The position numbers and the translations under genes are program-made. Below, piece after piece: positions 1-6,941 of a stretch of DNA of 13,485 nt; positions within the stretch are counted from its first letter, which is position 1, and every line of letters starts with the position of its first letter. This stretch comes from Cytophagales bacterium (lineage in GTDB: Bacteria; Bacteroidota; Bacteroidia; Cytophagales; ES-bin-26). The stretch spans positions 1-13,485 of the forward strand of contig JACMKY010000002.1 of assembly GCA_014379925.1 (NCBI GenBank), in the 5' to 3' direction. A model generated the notes under the pieces. The model worked only from the letters and a program-made list of their open reading frames with translations. It was not told where the DNA came from and did not search any database.

Positions 1-90
1 GGCTGTCCCCAGGACCAAGTGTTCCGGAACCAGGCCTGGGGAAAGTCCGGCTGTCCCCAGGACCAAGTGTTCCGGAACCAGGCCTGGGGA
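1..90 (-). repeat. 48-bp in-frame tandem duplication inside the glucosidase
   Basis: Positions 1-42 and 49-90 are identical (42 of 42 bases, period 48). On the minus strand this encodes PQAWFRNTWSWGQPDF (residues 207-222) followed by PQAWFRNTWSWGQ (223-235). The WFRNTWSWG motif is expected once in this family. Each copy also contains the 10-bp palindrome GTTCCGGAAC (21-30 and 69-78) and flanking TCCCCAGG/CCTGGGGA arms. These read as a by-product of the coding sequence. The duplication lies exactly at the window edge, so an assembly artefact is possible. Confidence 0.9.
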
Positions 91-707
91 CGCACGTGCA
101 GGTGGGCCGCTTCCCGGGCCCGGTTGTGAACCGTCAGCCGGACGAGGATGTCTTCGGCGTCCGCCTTGGCGTATTCGATGAACACGTCGAAGTAGCGGTT
201 CTCGTCGAATACGCCGGTATCGGCCAGCTCGAACTCCGGGTCCAGCCGGCTGCGGCGGCCGTTTTCCGTCACCAGTTGTTGGTAGGGGAAGGCCTGCTGC
301 GGATACTTGTAGAGCATCTTCATGTAGGAGTGCGAAGGCGTGTTGTCGAGGTAGTAGTAATACTCCTTTACGTCTTCCCCGTGGTTGCCTTCGTGGGCCG
401 TCAACCCGAACAATCGTTCCTTGAGGAAGGGATCGCGCCCGTTCCACAGGGCAACGGCCAGGCAGAGCAGTTGCTGGTCGTCGCTGATTCCACCCAGTCC
501 GTCTTCCCCCCAGCGGTAAGCCCGGCTGCGCGCCATTTCGTGGGAGAAATACCCCCAGGCATTCCCGTTTTCACTGTAGTCTTCCCGAACCGTTGCCCAT
601 TGCCGGTCCGACAAATAGGGCCCCCATTTGCGCCACTTGCCGTTTTGGACGGCACTGGCGTTGGGCGCTTGGTCACCCGATTTTTTTTCCGGTGAAGTAT
701 CCATCAT
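1..707 (-). CDS. GH63/MGH1-type glucosidase, N-terminal fragment
   Basis: The frame opens with two consecutive ATG codons (707 and 704) and stays open to the window edge, giving 235 codons of a protein whose family is usually about 850-900 residues. After a variable, Lys/Ser-rich start, conserved stretches of a bacterial GH63-like (alpha/alpha)6-barrel glucosidase appear: WRKWGPYLSDRQW (about 25-37), VREDY, ARSRAYRWGEDGL, LFGLTAHEGNHGEDVKEYYY, TPSHSYMKMLYKYPQ, FELADTGVFDENRYFDVFIEYAKA and WFRNTWSWG. These enzymes hydrolyse alpha-linked glucosides, but the substrate cannot be told here and the catalytic acids lie outside the window. I see no signal peptide, so it is probably cytoplasmic. It is divergent from the polysaccharide genes and may be unrelated to them. 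Two oddities are an A8 run in codons 7-9 and an exact 16-codon tandem duplication at the visible end. Family assignment is from recalled motifs; no search was run. Confidence 0.85.
   Translation of the reverse strand, partial: MMDTSPEKKSGDQAPNASAVQNGKWRKWGPYLSDRQWATVREDYSENGNAWGYFSHEMARSRAYRWGEDGLGGISDDQQLLCLAVALWNGRDPFLKERLFGLTAHEGNHGEDVKEYYYYLDNTPSHSYMKMLYKYPQQAFPYQQLVTENGRRSRLDPEFELADTGVFDENRYFDVFIEYAKADAEDILVRLTVHNRAREAAHLHVRPQAWFRNTWSWGQPDFPQAWFRNTWSWGQ
681..688 (-). repeat. A8 homopolymer at codons 7-9 of the glucosidase
   Basis: Eight T on the plus strand read as GAA AAA AAA in the glucosidase, a few codons after the start. A one-base slip here would frameshift almost the whole protein. 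A-rich codons near the start are common in Bacteroidota, so this may be ordinary. Confidence 0.6.
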
Positions 708-1330
708 GTTGTACCTGAACCCATTGAGTAGCGGGTGTATTTGCGGCACCGGTGAAATCAACGGAGGGTTTTCGTCCGTTAAATCCGCCGGGCCTTCACG
801 AGAATTGCTGGCTTACGGATTTATGACACCAACGGGTAATACGACAAAAAAGGCAATTTATTTTGAACGAAAGATTCATTGCGTTAATGAATTTTCAATT
901 ATTTAACGATTTAACGAAACATTTTTAAAAAGTATACGTTTCTGAAATATTACACGTATCTTGCATTCATTATTCGGCCAAATTCGTTGGATTTTCGCAA
1001 TCCGGAACTGGCACAATCGCGTACAAGGCTTAGTATAGTAACTCATCAAGTGGACCCGTGCAGCCCAGTCAAGGTGCTTTTTCCCCGTCTTCTTCGTTTG
1101 AGACTTTGTGTAACAGGAGTTAACGTAAAATTTCAATCTCTTCAAACCAACTCGTTGATCGCGGTGATCATTGAAAGGTACGTTCGTTTCCCTTACAGCT
1201 CAAACACGTTTCACTTCGTTTTCATCCCGTACACTCCGGTGGGTTCGTTGCCCGTTCCGCTTGTCACGCCGCCGGCTTTCGTCTTTTCAACGAGGACGTA
1301 CGGGTTTTGAACGAACAGAAATCAGTCTTC
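708..1330. other. Intergenic region between divergent genes, AT-rich in the middle; no convincing gene
   Basis: This stretch of about 620 bp separates the leftward glucosidase from the rightward polysaccharide genes and should hold both promoters. The middle (about 840-980) is clearly AT-rich compared with the coding flanks. It holds a tandem octamer ATTTAACG twice (901-916), the palindrome TTTTTAAAAA (922-931) followed by GTATAC (932-937), and TACGTTTC (935-942), which differs at one base from the Bacteroidota -7 box TAnnTTTG. No TTTG-type -33 box sits at the right distance, so I do not call a promoter. Open frames at 628-906, 903-1145 and 987-1310 encode peptides I cannot relate to any family and look like chance. 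Confidence 0.6.
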
Positions 1331-2464
1331 ATGAAAGTACCCGAAGGTAGGCAAAAAATACTGGTGATTGGCCAAACCCCCCCCCCTTACGGTGGACAAG
1401 CCATCATGATTGAAAACCTTTTGCGAGCGAACTTCCAGCAGGTGCAGTTTTTTCACGTGAGAATGGCCTTTTCCACGGACATGGACGAGATCGGCAAGTT
1501 CAAATTGGCCAAAGTACTCATTTTGTTCAAGACCATCGGGCAGATCATTTACCACCGTTTCCGACACCACATCCGCGTCGTTTACTACCCGCCGGCCGGA
1601 CCGGATCGGGTGCCGATGTACCGCGACATCCTGGTACTGGGTTGCACGCGTTGGCTGTTCCGCAAAACCGTGTTCCATTTCCACGCCGGGGGCATTTCCG
1701 AACTCTACCCGGGCGTGTCCGCTCCCCTGCGGTATTTCTACCGGCGGGCCTATTTCCACCCGGACGCCTCGATCCGCATATCGGAATACAACCCGGAGGA
1801 CGGGAAAGCATTCGGCAGCAAGCGAAACTACGTAGTTCCCAACGGCGTGGAGGACTACTGGCCCAGATTTCAGCACCGCGCGCGGGGCAACCCTGACCGT
1901 CGGGCCAACCTGCTCTACGTGGGGGTGGTAAGGGAATCCAAGGGTATCCTGGTGTTGCTGGAGAGTTGCCGGCTTTTGAAGGAAAAAGACCGGGCCTTCA
2001 CCCTGACCGTGGTGGGCAAGTTTGAATCGCCCGACTTCGAGCAATTGGTGCGCCGTCGGGTGGCCGAGTACGGCCTGCAGGCGTGCGTCTCGTTTGCGGG
2101 GGTGCACACGGGGGAGCAGAAATTCAACCACTATTTCAACGCCGACATCTTCTGTTTTCCTTCCTACTTCGAATCCGAGACATTTGGCCTGGTGCTGCTG
2201 GAAGCCATGCAATTTCACTTACCGACGGTGGCCACCCGCTGGCGCGGCATCCCGTCGGTAGTCGAAGACGGCAAGAGTGGCTTTCTGGTGCCCGTGCAGG
2301 ATGCCCGGGCGATGGCGGACCAATTGGCTTTGCTCATTGATGACCCGGCCCGGAGACGGGAGATGGGCCGCTACGGCCGGGAATTGTACTGCAAACGGTT
2401 TACCCTGACCGCTTTCAACACCAGCATGGAAACCGTATTTTCGGACTTAACTAACCACAATTAA
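1331..2464 (+). CDS. GT4-family glycosyltransferase
   Basis: A 377-residue GT-B retaining glycosyltransferase that would transfer a sugar from a nucleotide sugar to the growing lipid-linked repeat unit on the cytoplasmic face. The N-terminal domain starts with ILVIGQTPPPYGGQ (10-23), the glycine-rich acceptor-side loop of GT4 enzymes, and includes FHFHAGG (115-121). The C-terminal domain has LLYVGVVRESKG (194-205), LTVVGKFE and the EX7E motif E283-TFGLVLL-E291 followed by AM. A longer reading uses TTG at 1307. I prefer ATG 1331 because the conserved strand begins there and TTG starts are rare. The next gene follows after 4 nt, suggesting co-transcription with the SDR gene. A C10 run encodes T16-P19, so slippage there would truncate the protein. 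Donor and acceptor cannot be predicted. Confidence 0.9.
   Translation: MKVPEGRQKILVIGQTPPPYGGQAIMIENLLRANFQQVQFFHVRMAFSTDMDEIGKFKLAKVLILFKTIGQIIYHRFRHHIRVVYYPPAGPDRVPMYRDILVLGCTRWLFRKTVFHFHAGGISELYPGVSAPLRYFYRRAYFHPDASIRISEYNPEDGKAFGSKRNYVVPNGVEDYWPRFQHRARGNPDRRANLLYVGVVRESKGILVLLESCRLLKEKDRAFTLTVVGKFESPDFEQLVRRRVAEYGLQACVSFAGVHTGEQKFNHYFNADIFCFPSYFESETFGLVLLEAMQFHLPTVATRWRGIPSVVEDGKSGFLVPVQDARAMADQLALLIDDPARRREMGRYGRELYCKRFTLTAFNTSMETVFSDLTNHN
1377..1386 (+). repeat. C10 homopolymer in the 5' part of the first glycosyltransferase
   Basis: Ten consecutive C read as ACC CCC CCC CCT (Thr-Pro-Pro-Pro, residues 16-19). It is the longest G/C homopolymer I found in the window. Such tracts are classic sites of slipped-strand phase variation in surface-polysaccharide genes, and also frequent sequencing-error sites. 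The frame is open as written. Confidence 0.85.
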
Positions 2465-2468
2465 ATAA

Positions 2469-3632
2469 ATGCAGACCATGAAATTACTCATTACCGGCGG
2501 TTCAGGTTTCATCGGCACCAACCTGGTGGCGCATTGCCTGAAAAATAACATTGACGTGCGCAATGTAGACTGGAATCCTCCGCTCAACGACAAACAGATC
2601 GATCATTGGATCAACTGCGACATCCTTAACCTTGACCAGCTCCGCCAGGTTTTCCAAGACTACCAGCCCACGCACGTGGTGCACCTGGCCGCCCGCGCCG
2701 ACTGCGAGGAAGAAGAGGACATGAGCGAATACCTGCAAAATACCGAGGGCACCCGCAACCTGCTCGCCGTTGTTAAAGCCACGCCGAGCATCCAGCGGTT
2801 GATTGCCACTTCTTCCCAGTTCGTATGCCGCGCGGGTTACCTTCCCCGGCACGACGAAGACTACAACCCCTTCACCCTGTACGGGGTGACGAAGGTCCTC
2901 ACTGAACAGTTCACCCGCAACGCCGACCTGGCGTGCACCTGGACCATCATTCGTCCCACCACGGTGTGGGGACCGTGGTCCTTGCGATACCGCGACGTGT
3001 TGTTCAAGGTCCTCAAATCCGGCTTGTATCTTCATCCCTCCAAAGAAAAAGTGACCCGTTCCTACGGGTACGTAATGAACGTGGTTTACCAGATCATGCA
3101 GATCCTGACGGTTGAGACCGAGAAAGTCGATCGCAAGGTATTCTACGTGGGCGACGAACCCCTCAATCTCAAGGAGTGGGTAGACACCATTGCGGAAGAG
3201 TTGATCGGCAAGAAGGTAAGGGTGATGCCGACGAGCTGGGTGCGATCCATCGCCAAGATGGGCGACGTCCTGTCGGCGGTGAAGGTTCCCTTTCCCATCA
3301 CTACCCGCCGGTTCAACAGCATGACCTCCGACTACATCACCCCCATTGCCGAAACCATCCGGGTGCTGGGACAAGCGCCCTATTCGCTCCGGCAAGGGGT
3401 GGTGGAAACCTGTGCCTGGTACAATACCGACAGTGCCTTGGTCATCCCCCACAAACCCAACCTGCCCCGCGTGAAAAAGTATGACCTCTCGGATCAGGAA
3501 GCCGGCGAGCGGAGTGCCGCCCAAACGGCTTCCCAACCGGTGGCATCCCCGCTGGCCGAGCCCGCGCCCGCCGAGTACCAGGTAACTCCCGGCGCGGCAT
3601 CCGTGCAGGCGCAACGCCACCCCGGCCAGTAA
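2469..3632 (+). CDS. Extended SDR: NAD-dependent sugar-nucleotide epimerase/dehydratase
   Basis: A 387-residue Rossmann-fold enzyme that would epimerise or dehydrate a nucleotide sugar in the cytoplasm to supply the polymer. The NAD-binding motif GGSGFIG (G10, G13, G16) lies at the N-terminus. A conserved Asp-containing segment is CDILN (50-54), HLAARAD (72-78) matches the extended-SDR core, TSS (114-116) supplies the catalytic Ser/Thr, and Y138-x3-K142 (YGVTK) is the catalytic pair. IRPTTVWGPW (161-170) is the substrate-side motif. ATG 2469 follows TTAAATAA, an A/T-rich context typical of Bacteroidota; ATG 2478 (M4) is the alternative. It begins 4 nt after the GT4 gene. The last 50 or so residues (about 336-387) are rich in Ala, Pro, Gln and Ser and have no counterpart in the usual fold. 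Substrate unknown; GalE-, RmlB- or WbpP-like activity cannot be separated from sequence alone. Confidence 0.88.
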   Translation: MQTMKLLITGGSGFIGTNLVAHCLKNNIDVRNVDWNPPLNDKQIDHWINCDILNLDQLRQVFQDYQPTHVVHLAARADCEEEEDMSEYLQNTEGTRNLLAVVKATPSIQRLIATSSQFVCRAGYLPRHDEDYNPFTLYGVTKVLTEQFTRNADLACTWTIIRPTTVWGPWSLRYRDVLFKVLKSGLYLHPSKEKVTRSYGYVMNVVYQIMQILTVETEKVDRKVFYVGDEPLNLKEWVDTIAEELIGKKVRVMPTSWVRSIAKMGDVLSAVKVPFPITTRRFNSMTSDYITPIAETIRVLGQAPYSLRQGVVETCAWYNTDSALVIPHKPNLPRVKKYDLSDQEAGERSAAQTASQPVASPLAEPAPAEYQVTPGAASVQAQRHPGQ

Positions 3633-3697
3633 GCGGAACCGAACTGATTTTGGGTGAGCGCTGGGGTTTACCTCGGGTGGGGTCCGGGGTATTCAGG

Positions 3698-3740
3698 GAA
3701 GTAATATCGAAGTAATGTAAAGCCCCCAAAAGGAAGTAAC
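3698..3740 (+). promoter_or_regulatory. Three phased GAAGTAAY direct repeats upstream of wza
   Basis: GAAGTAAT occurs at 3698-3705 and 3709-3716, and GAAGTAAC at 3733-3740. The start-to-start distances are 11 and 24 bp, close to one and two helical turns, which would place the copies roughly on one face of the DNA. They lie 52-94 bp before the wza start codon. A regulator-binding array is an inference; no known consensus was matched. Confidence 0.4.
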
Positions 3741-3752
3741 AACTAATTCCAT

Positions 3753-3760
3753 TAATTTTG
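3753..3760 (+). promoter_or_regulatory. Possible Bacteroidota -7 promoter element before wza
   Basis: TAATTTTG matches the Bacteroidota sigma -7 consensus TAnnTTTG in all defined positions. No TTTG-type -33 element is visible about 19-21 bp upstream, so this would be an incomplete promoter, perhaps activator-dependent given the repeats just upstream. Transcription would then begin inside or next to the hairpin at 3758-3776, which argues against both being functional together. Confidence 0.3.
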
Positions 3761-3781
3761 GGACGCTTTGTCCCAATTTTT
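3758..3781 (+). terminator. Terminator-like hairpin 10 nt before the wza start codon
   Basis: TTGGGAC (3758-3764) and GTCCCAA (3770-3776) form a perfect 7-bp stem with a 5-nt loop, followed at once by five T (3777-3781). This is the form of an intrinsic terminator. It could end transcripts of the GT4-SDR pair or act as a conditional attenuator for the export genes. It supports ATG 3792 as the wza start rather than TTG 3768, which would lie in the loop. Confidence 0.5.
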
Positions 3782-3791
3782 CTCTTGGTTT

Positions 3792-4583
3792 ATGACAAAG
3801 ATCAGTGCCGTTTTGCTTTACCTGGGTGGAATCCTGCTTTTGGCCTCGGCCACGAGCGGTTGCATTGCCAAGCGAAAATTGGTGTACATCCCCAACCCGG
3901 CGTTCAACACGGGGTCGGCGACGAACGTGGCCAACATCCAGCCCGAATATCAGTTGCAGCCCAAGGACGTACTTTCCATCCGCATCAAAACCCTCGATCC
4001 GAAAACCTCCGATCTTTTCAACCTCCAATCCAATACCGGTTTTCAGCCGTTTGACCCCCCGGCCTTGTTCATCAACGGGTACTCCCTCGACGACGAGGGC
4101 GACGTGACGCTGCCGGAAATCGGAAAGGTAAACGTCCGCAACCTGACGATAAAAGAAGCGGAGCAGAAGATTCAGGCGAAGACCGGGGAATACCTCGGCA
4201 ACGCGACGGTGTTGGTCAAGCTGGTCAATTTCAAGGTGACGGTGCTGGGTGAGGTACAGCGACCCGGTTACTTCTACGTCTACAACGAACGGGTGACCCT
4301 GTTGGAGGCACTGGGCCAGGCCGGGGACCTGACCGATTTCGGCGAACGAAAGAACATCACGCTCGTGCGACAAGTGAAGGGGGGGTCCGAAGCCATACTG
4401 ATTAACCTGCAAGATCCCAACTTGTTGGCTTCCAAGTATTATTATCTCATGCCCAACGACGTACTTTACGTACAACCCGCCAAGGCCAAGCTGGACCGCG
4501 GCAACTTAAATTTGCTCGGTTTTTTGGGCTTGTTTCTGAGTACGATCACCAGCGGAATTTTAATCTATCAAGTATTTAAATAA
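3792..4583 (+). CDS. wza: Wza-like polysaccharide export outer-membrane lipoprotein
   Basis: A 263-residue polysaccharide export protein of the OPX family. A lipoprotein signal peptide (MTKISAVLLYLGG, hydrophobic to about 20) ends in the lipobox ATSGC with acylated Cys at residue 24. The Poly_export domain follows (about 52-145, including YQLQPKDVLSIRI and the strand VTLPEIGKV), then one SLBB-like segment (about 148-195: VTVLGEVQRPGYFYV, LLEALGQAGDLTDFG). A C-terminal hydrophobic segment (about 240-260) could be a membrane helix; it is not the amphipathic helix of E. coli Wza. It would form the outer-membrane/periplasmic exit for the polymer with the Wzc-like protein encoded 7 nt downstream. 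The frame can be extended to TTG 3768, but the signal peptide and the upstream hairpin favour ATG 3792. A G7 run at 4379-4385 encodes Gly-Gly. The symbol is given by family, not orthology. Confidence 0.92.
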   Translation: MTKISAVLLYLGGILLLASATSGCIAKRKLVYIPNPAFNTGSATNVANIQPEYQLQPKDVLSIRIKTLDPKTSDLFNLQSNTGFQPFDPPALFINGYSLDDEGDVTLPEIGKVNVRNLTIKEAEQKIQAKTGEYLGNATVLVKLVNFKVTVLGEVQRPGYFYVYNERVTLLEALGQAGDLTDFGERKNITLVRQVKGGSEAILINLQDPNLLASKYYYLMPNDVLYVQPAKAKLDRGNLNLLGFLGLFLSTITSGILIYQVFK

Positions 4584-4590
4584 AAGAAAA

Positions 4591-6939
4591 ATGGAAGAAG
4601 TAGACGTAAGGACTGTCCTCGCAAGACTGCTCAAAAAGTGGCCGATCTTCTTGTTGAGCCTGGCATTGACGTTTGGAATCAGCTTTTTGTATTTGAAATC
4701 CACGGAAGAAAAATACCGGGTCCAGTCTTCCATCCAACTCAAGGACGAGAGCCTGAGTGAAGAGCAGACGGCCCAGCAGAATTTCACCACCGGGATCCGG
4801 GTGGTGGGCGCTGATGCCGAACTGGAGGATGAGTTGGGCATTCTTTCTTCCTACTCTACCATCCGGCAAGCCGTCCAGAAGCAGAACAATTTCACCAGCC
4901 TCTACCGCTACAACAACAACCTGGGGAAAACGGGCCGGTATTTTGCGAGGGAGATTTACCAGGAAGACCTGCTCATCGAACTGGACCTTGCCGCCAACCA
5001 GGTCATTGAGGCGCCGATCTACCTTTCCTTCCTGGACGAGAACACGTTTTCGGTCAACCTGGAAATCCCCAAAGCGACCCTTTACAACCACAAGAACCAC
5101 ACCCCCCTCGGCATCGTCCAGATCGGGGCGTTCGAGGGGAAAGGCACCGTAGGAAAGCCGTTCCGGAGCCCATTCGCCAACTTCACGCTGAAACTAAAGC
5201 CGGGATTCATCGTTCGGAAAAAGGATGATTATTATTTCAAGGCGCACACCCTGCGGGCCCTGACCGAATCTTACCAGGCCCGGCTGGTGTTCGCTCCCCT
5301 TTCGGCCAAGTCAAACATCACCAGCGTAACGCTCCAGGGTTCTTCACCCGAGAAGGAAATCGCCTTCCTCAACACCCTGGCGAGCGTGTACATTGAGAAC
5401 GACCAGCAGAAGAAGAACCAACTTGGCCAGAAAACCATCCGGTTCATCGACCGGCAACTGACCAGCGTCTCGGATACCCTGCAGAAGGTGGAAAGTTCGC
5501 TGGAAAAATTCCGCAAGAGCACCAACCTGGTGGACGTGAACGTGACTTCCGAGGCGCTGGCCGCCCAATTGAGTGAAGCGGAAGGCCGGCAAACCGAGCT
5601 GCGAACCCAGAACGACGCCTACCAAAGCATCCGCGAATACATCGCCCGCAACGAGCAAGGAACCGATTTGCTGGCCCCGTCCACGGCCGGATTGGACGAT
5701 CCCTCCCTGAATAACCTGCTGACGAAACTGGCCGATCTGAGCGGCCAGAAGTCCACCGTCGAGTACAGTTCCAGCGGAAACAACAACCCGGTGTTGAACC
5801 AGCTCAACAAGGAAATAAAGGCCACCAAGCGGGCGTTGTCCGAAAACATCCGGAACCTGATCCAGCAATCCAATTCGGCGTTGGCCCAGAACCGGCGACG
5901 CATCGCCGAACTCTCCCAAAGCGTCGGCCGGCTGCCCAAGGACGAGCGGAGCCTGAACAACATCGAGCGAAAATTTGATCTCAACGACAACCTCTACAAT
6001 TACCTGCTGACCAAGCGGGCGGAAACCGCCATCAGCATTGCCTCCAGCGTTCCCGACAAAAACATCATCGATCCGGCCCGGCAGATCGGCGGCGGCCCGG
6101 TGTCGCCCAACCGGATGTTCACTTTCCTGCTCGCGCTCCTGGCCGGCTTGGTCCTGCCGGCGGGCCTGATTTTCGCCCGGGAGTACTTCAAGGATGTCAT
6201 TGACAGTGAAAAACAGCTGGCCTCCCTCACGCCGCTGACGGTGGTGGAATCTATCGCCTACCTGAAACCCCGGAAGGGATGGACCCCGGGGGAGTACGTA
6301 CTCACCGACGGCTTCCGGTTCCTGCGTCACCAGTTCGACTTTCTGAGCCGCAGCAAGCAGATCAAGGTCATCGGCGTCACCTCCGCCACCAGCGGGGAGG
6401 GCAAGACGTTCTGCGCCCTGAACCTGGCCACTTCCTTTGCCAAGTCGGGCAAGAAGACGTTGCTGATCGACTTTGATTTCTACCGCCCCGCCCTGGCCGC
6501 CCTTTTGCAGGTGAAGGACGCGCCCGGGTTGAGGGATTACGCGTCCAATGGCCACGGCGGAGTCGCCCCGATCACCCAAGCGTCGCGGGTAAAGAACCTG
6601 TTTTTGGTCTCGGCCGGGGGCAAGGCCGAGGCAACCGCCGACGGGCTGGAAATGCTGGAAGAGGCCAAGCTGGAAAGTTTTTTCAAGGGATGCCGCGACG
6701 AGTTCGACTTCATCCTCTTGGACACGCCCCCGCTTGGCATCACACCCGACTACCTAACCATCAGCAAGTACGTCGACTACACCCTTTTGGTGGTCCGGAA
6801 CGGGATGACTGAAAAGGCGCATTTGAATCGGTTGAACAAAATTTTCGAACAGAACGCCATCAAGGGCGGTATCATTTACAACGGCGTTGAATCCACGAAC
6901 CAATACGGTAGCTACTTGAAAAAGATCGCAGCCAATTAA
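4591..6939 (+). CDS. wzc: Wzc-like polysaccharide co-polymerase with BY-kinase domain
   Basis: A 782-residue inner-membrane protein that would set chain length and drive export with Wza. A first membrane helix lies at about 18-36 in the Wzz-like N-terminus. A long periplasmic part follows, with coiled-coil-prone stretches (about 275-345 and 405-445). A PxxP-type segment GGPVSPNRMF (501-510) precedes the second helix (about 510-528). The cytoplasmic tyrosine autokinase has Walker A GVTSATSGEGKT (595-606, K605), the Walker A' motif LLIDFDFYRP (624-633; D627, D629) and Walker B FILLDTPP (707-714, D711). The C-terminus has Tyr at 763, 772 and 775 but only two in the last 12 residues, a sparser cluster than in E. 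coli Wzc. Fusion of co-polymerase and kinase is the usual Gram-negative form. The next gene starts 2 nt after the stop, so wza, wzc and wzx are very likely one transcript. Confidence 0.94.
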   Translation: MEEVDVRTVLARLLKKWPIFLLSLALTFGISFLYLKSTEEKYRVQSSIQLKDESLSEEQTAQQNFTTGIRVVGADAELEDELGILSSYSTIRQAVQKQNNFTSLYRYNNNLGKTGRYFAREIYQEDLLIELDLAANQVIEAPIYLSFLDENTFSVNLEIPKATLYNHKNHTPLGIVQIGAFEGKGTVGKPFRSPFANFTLKLKPGFIVRKKDDYYFKAHTLRALTESYQARLVFAPLSAKSNITSVTLQGSSPEKEIAFLNTLASVYIENDQQKKNQLGQKTIRFIDRQLTSVSDTLQKVESSLEKFRKSTNLVDVNVTSEALAAQLSEAEGRQTELRTQNDAYQSIREYIARNEQGTDLLAPSTAGLDDPSLNNLLTKLADLSGQKSTVEYSSSGNNNPVLNQLNKEIKATKRALSENIRNLIQQSNSALAQNRRRIAELSQSVGRLPKDERSLNNIERKFDLNDNLYNYLLTKRAETAISIASSVPDKNIIDPARQIGGGPVSPNRMFTFLLALLAGLVLPAGLIFAREYFKDVIDSEKQLASLTPLTVVESIAYLKPRKGWTPGEYVLTDGFRFLRHQFDFLSRSKQIKVIGVTSATSGEGKTFCALNLATSFAKSGKKTLLIDFDFYRPALAALLQVKDAPGLRDYASNGHGGVAPITQASRVKNLFLVSAGGKAEATADGLEMLEEAKLESFFKGCRDEFDFILLDTPPLGITPDYLTISKYVDYTLLVVRNGMTEKAHLNRLNKIFEQNAIKGGIIYNGVESTNQYGSYLKKIAAN

Positions 6940-6941
6940 AA

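Noticed and set aside
1..90. CRISPR-like or REP-like repeat, since two near-identical copies contain palindromes.
   Set aside because: Only two copies with a 6-bp spacer, and both read in frame as part of the glucosidase, so coding duplication explains them better.
96..695. 199-residue plus-strand open frame.
   Set aside because: It lies opposite the glucosidase, whose minus-strand translation matches a known family; this frame gives no recognisable protein.
863..890. TTGAAC and TAATGA, 16 bp apart, as a sigma-70 type promoter.
   Set aside because: Bacteroidota use different promoter boxes, and such matches are expected by chance in AT-rich DNA.
987..1310. 107-residue plus-strand open frame in the intergenic region.
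   Set aside because: No recognisable motif or membrane pattern and no conserved features. It overlaps the alternative TTG start of the next gene; probably chance.
1322..2218. 298-residue minus-strand open frame.
   Set aside because: Antisense to a clear GT4 gene; long antisense frames are common in GC-biased coding DNA.
2502..3620. 372-residue minus-strand open frame.
   Set aside because: Antisense shadow of the SDR gene, which has intact catalytic and NAD-binding motifs.
4379..4385. G7 run in wza as a phase-variation tract.
   Set aside because: Seven G is short for slippage, and Gly-Gly codons explain it.
5344..6579. 411-residue minus-strand open frame.
   Set aside because: Antisense to wzc; its Gln/Gly/Val-rich composition is what reversed codons of the real gene produce.
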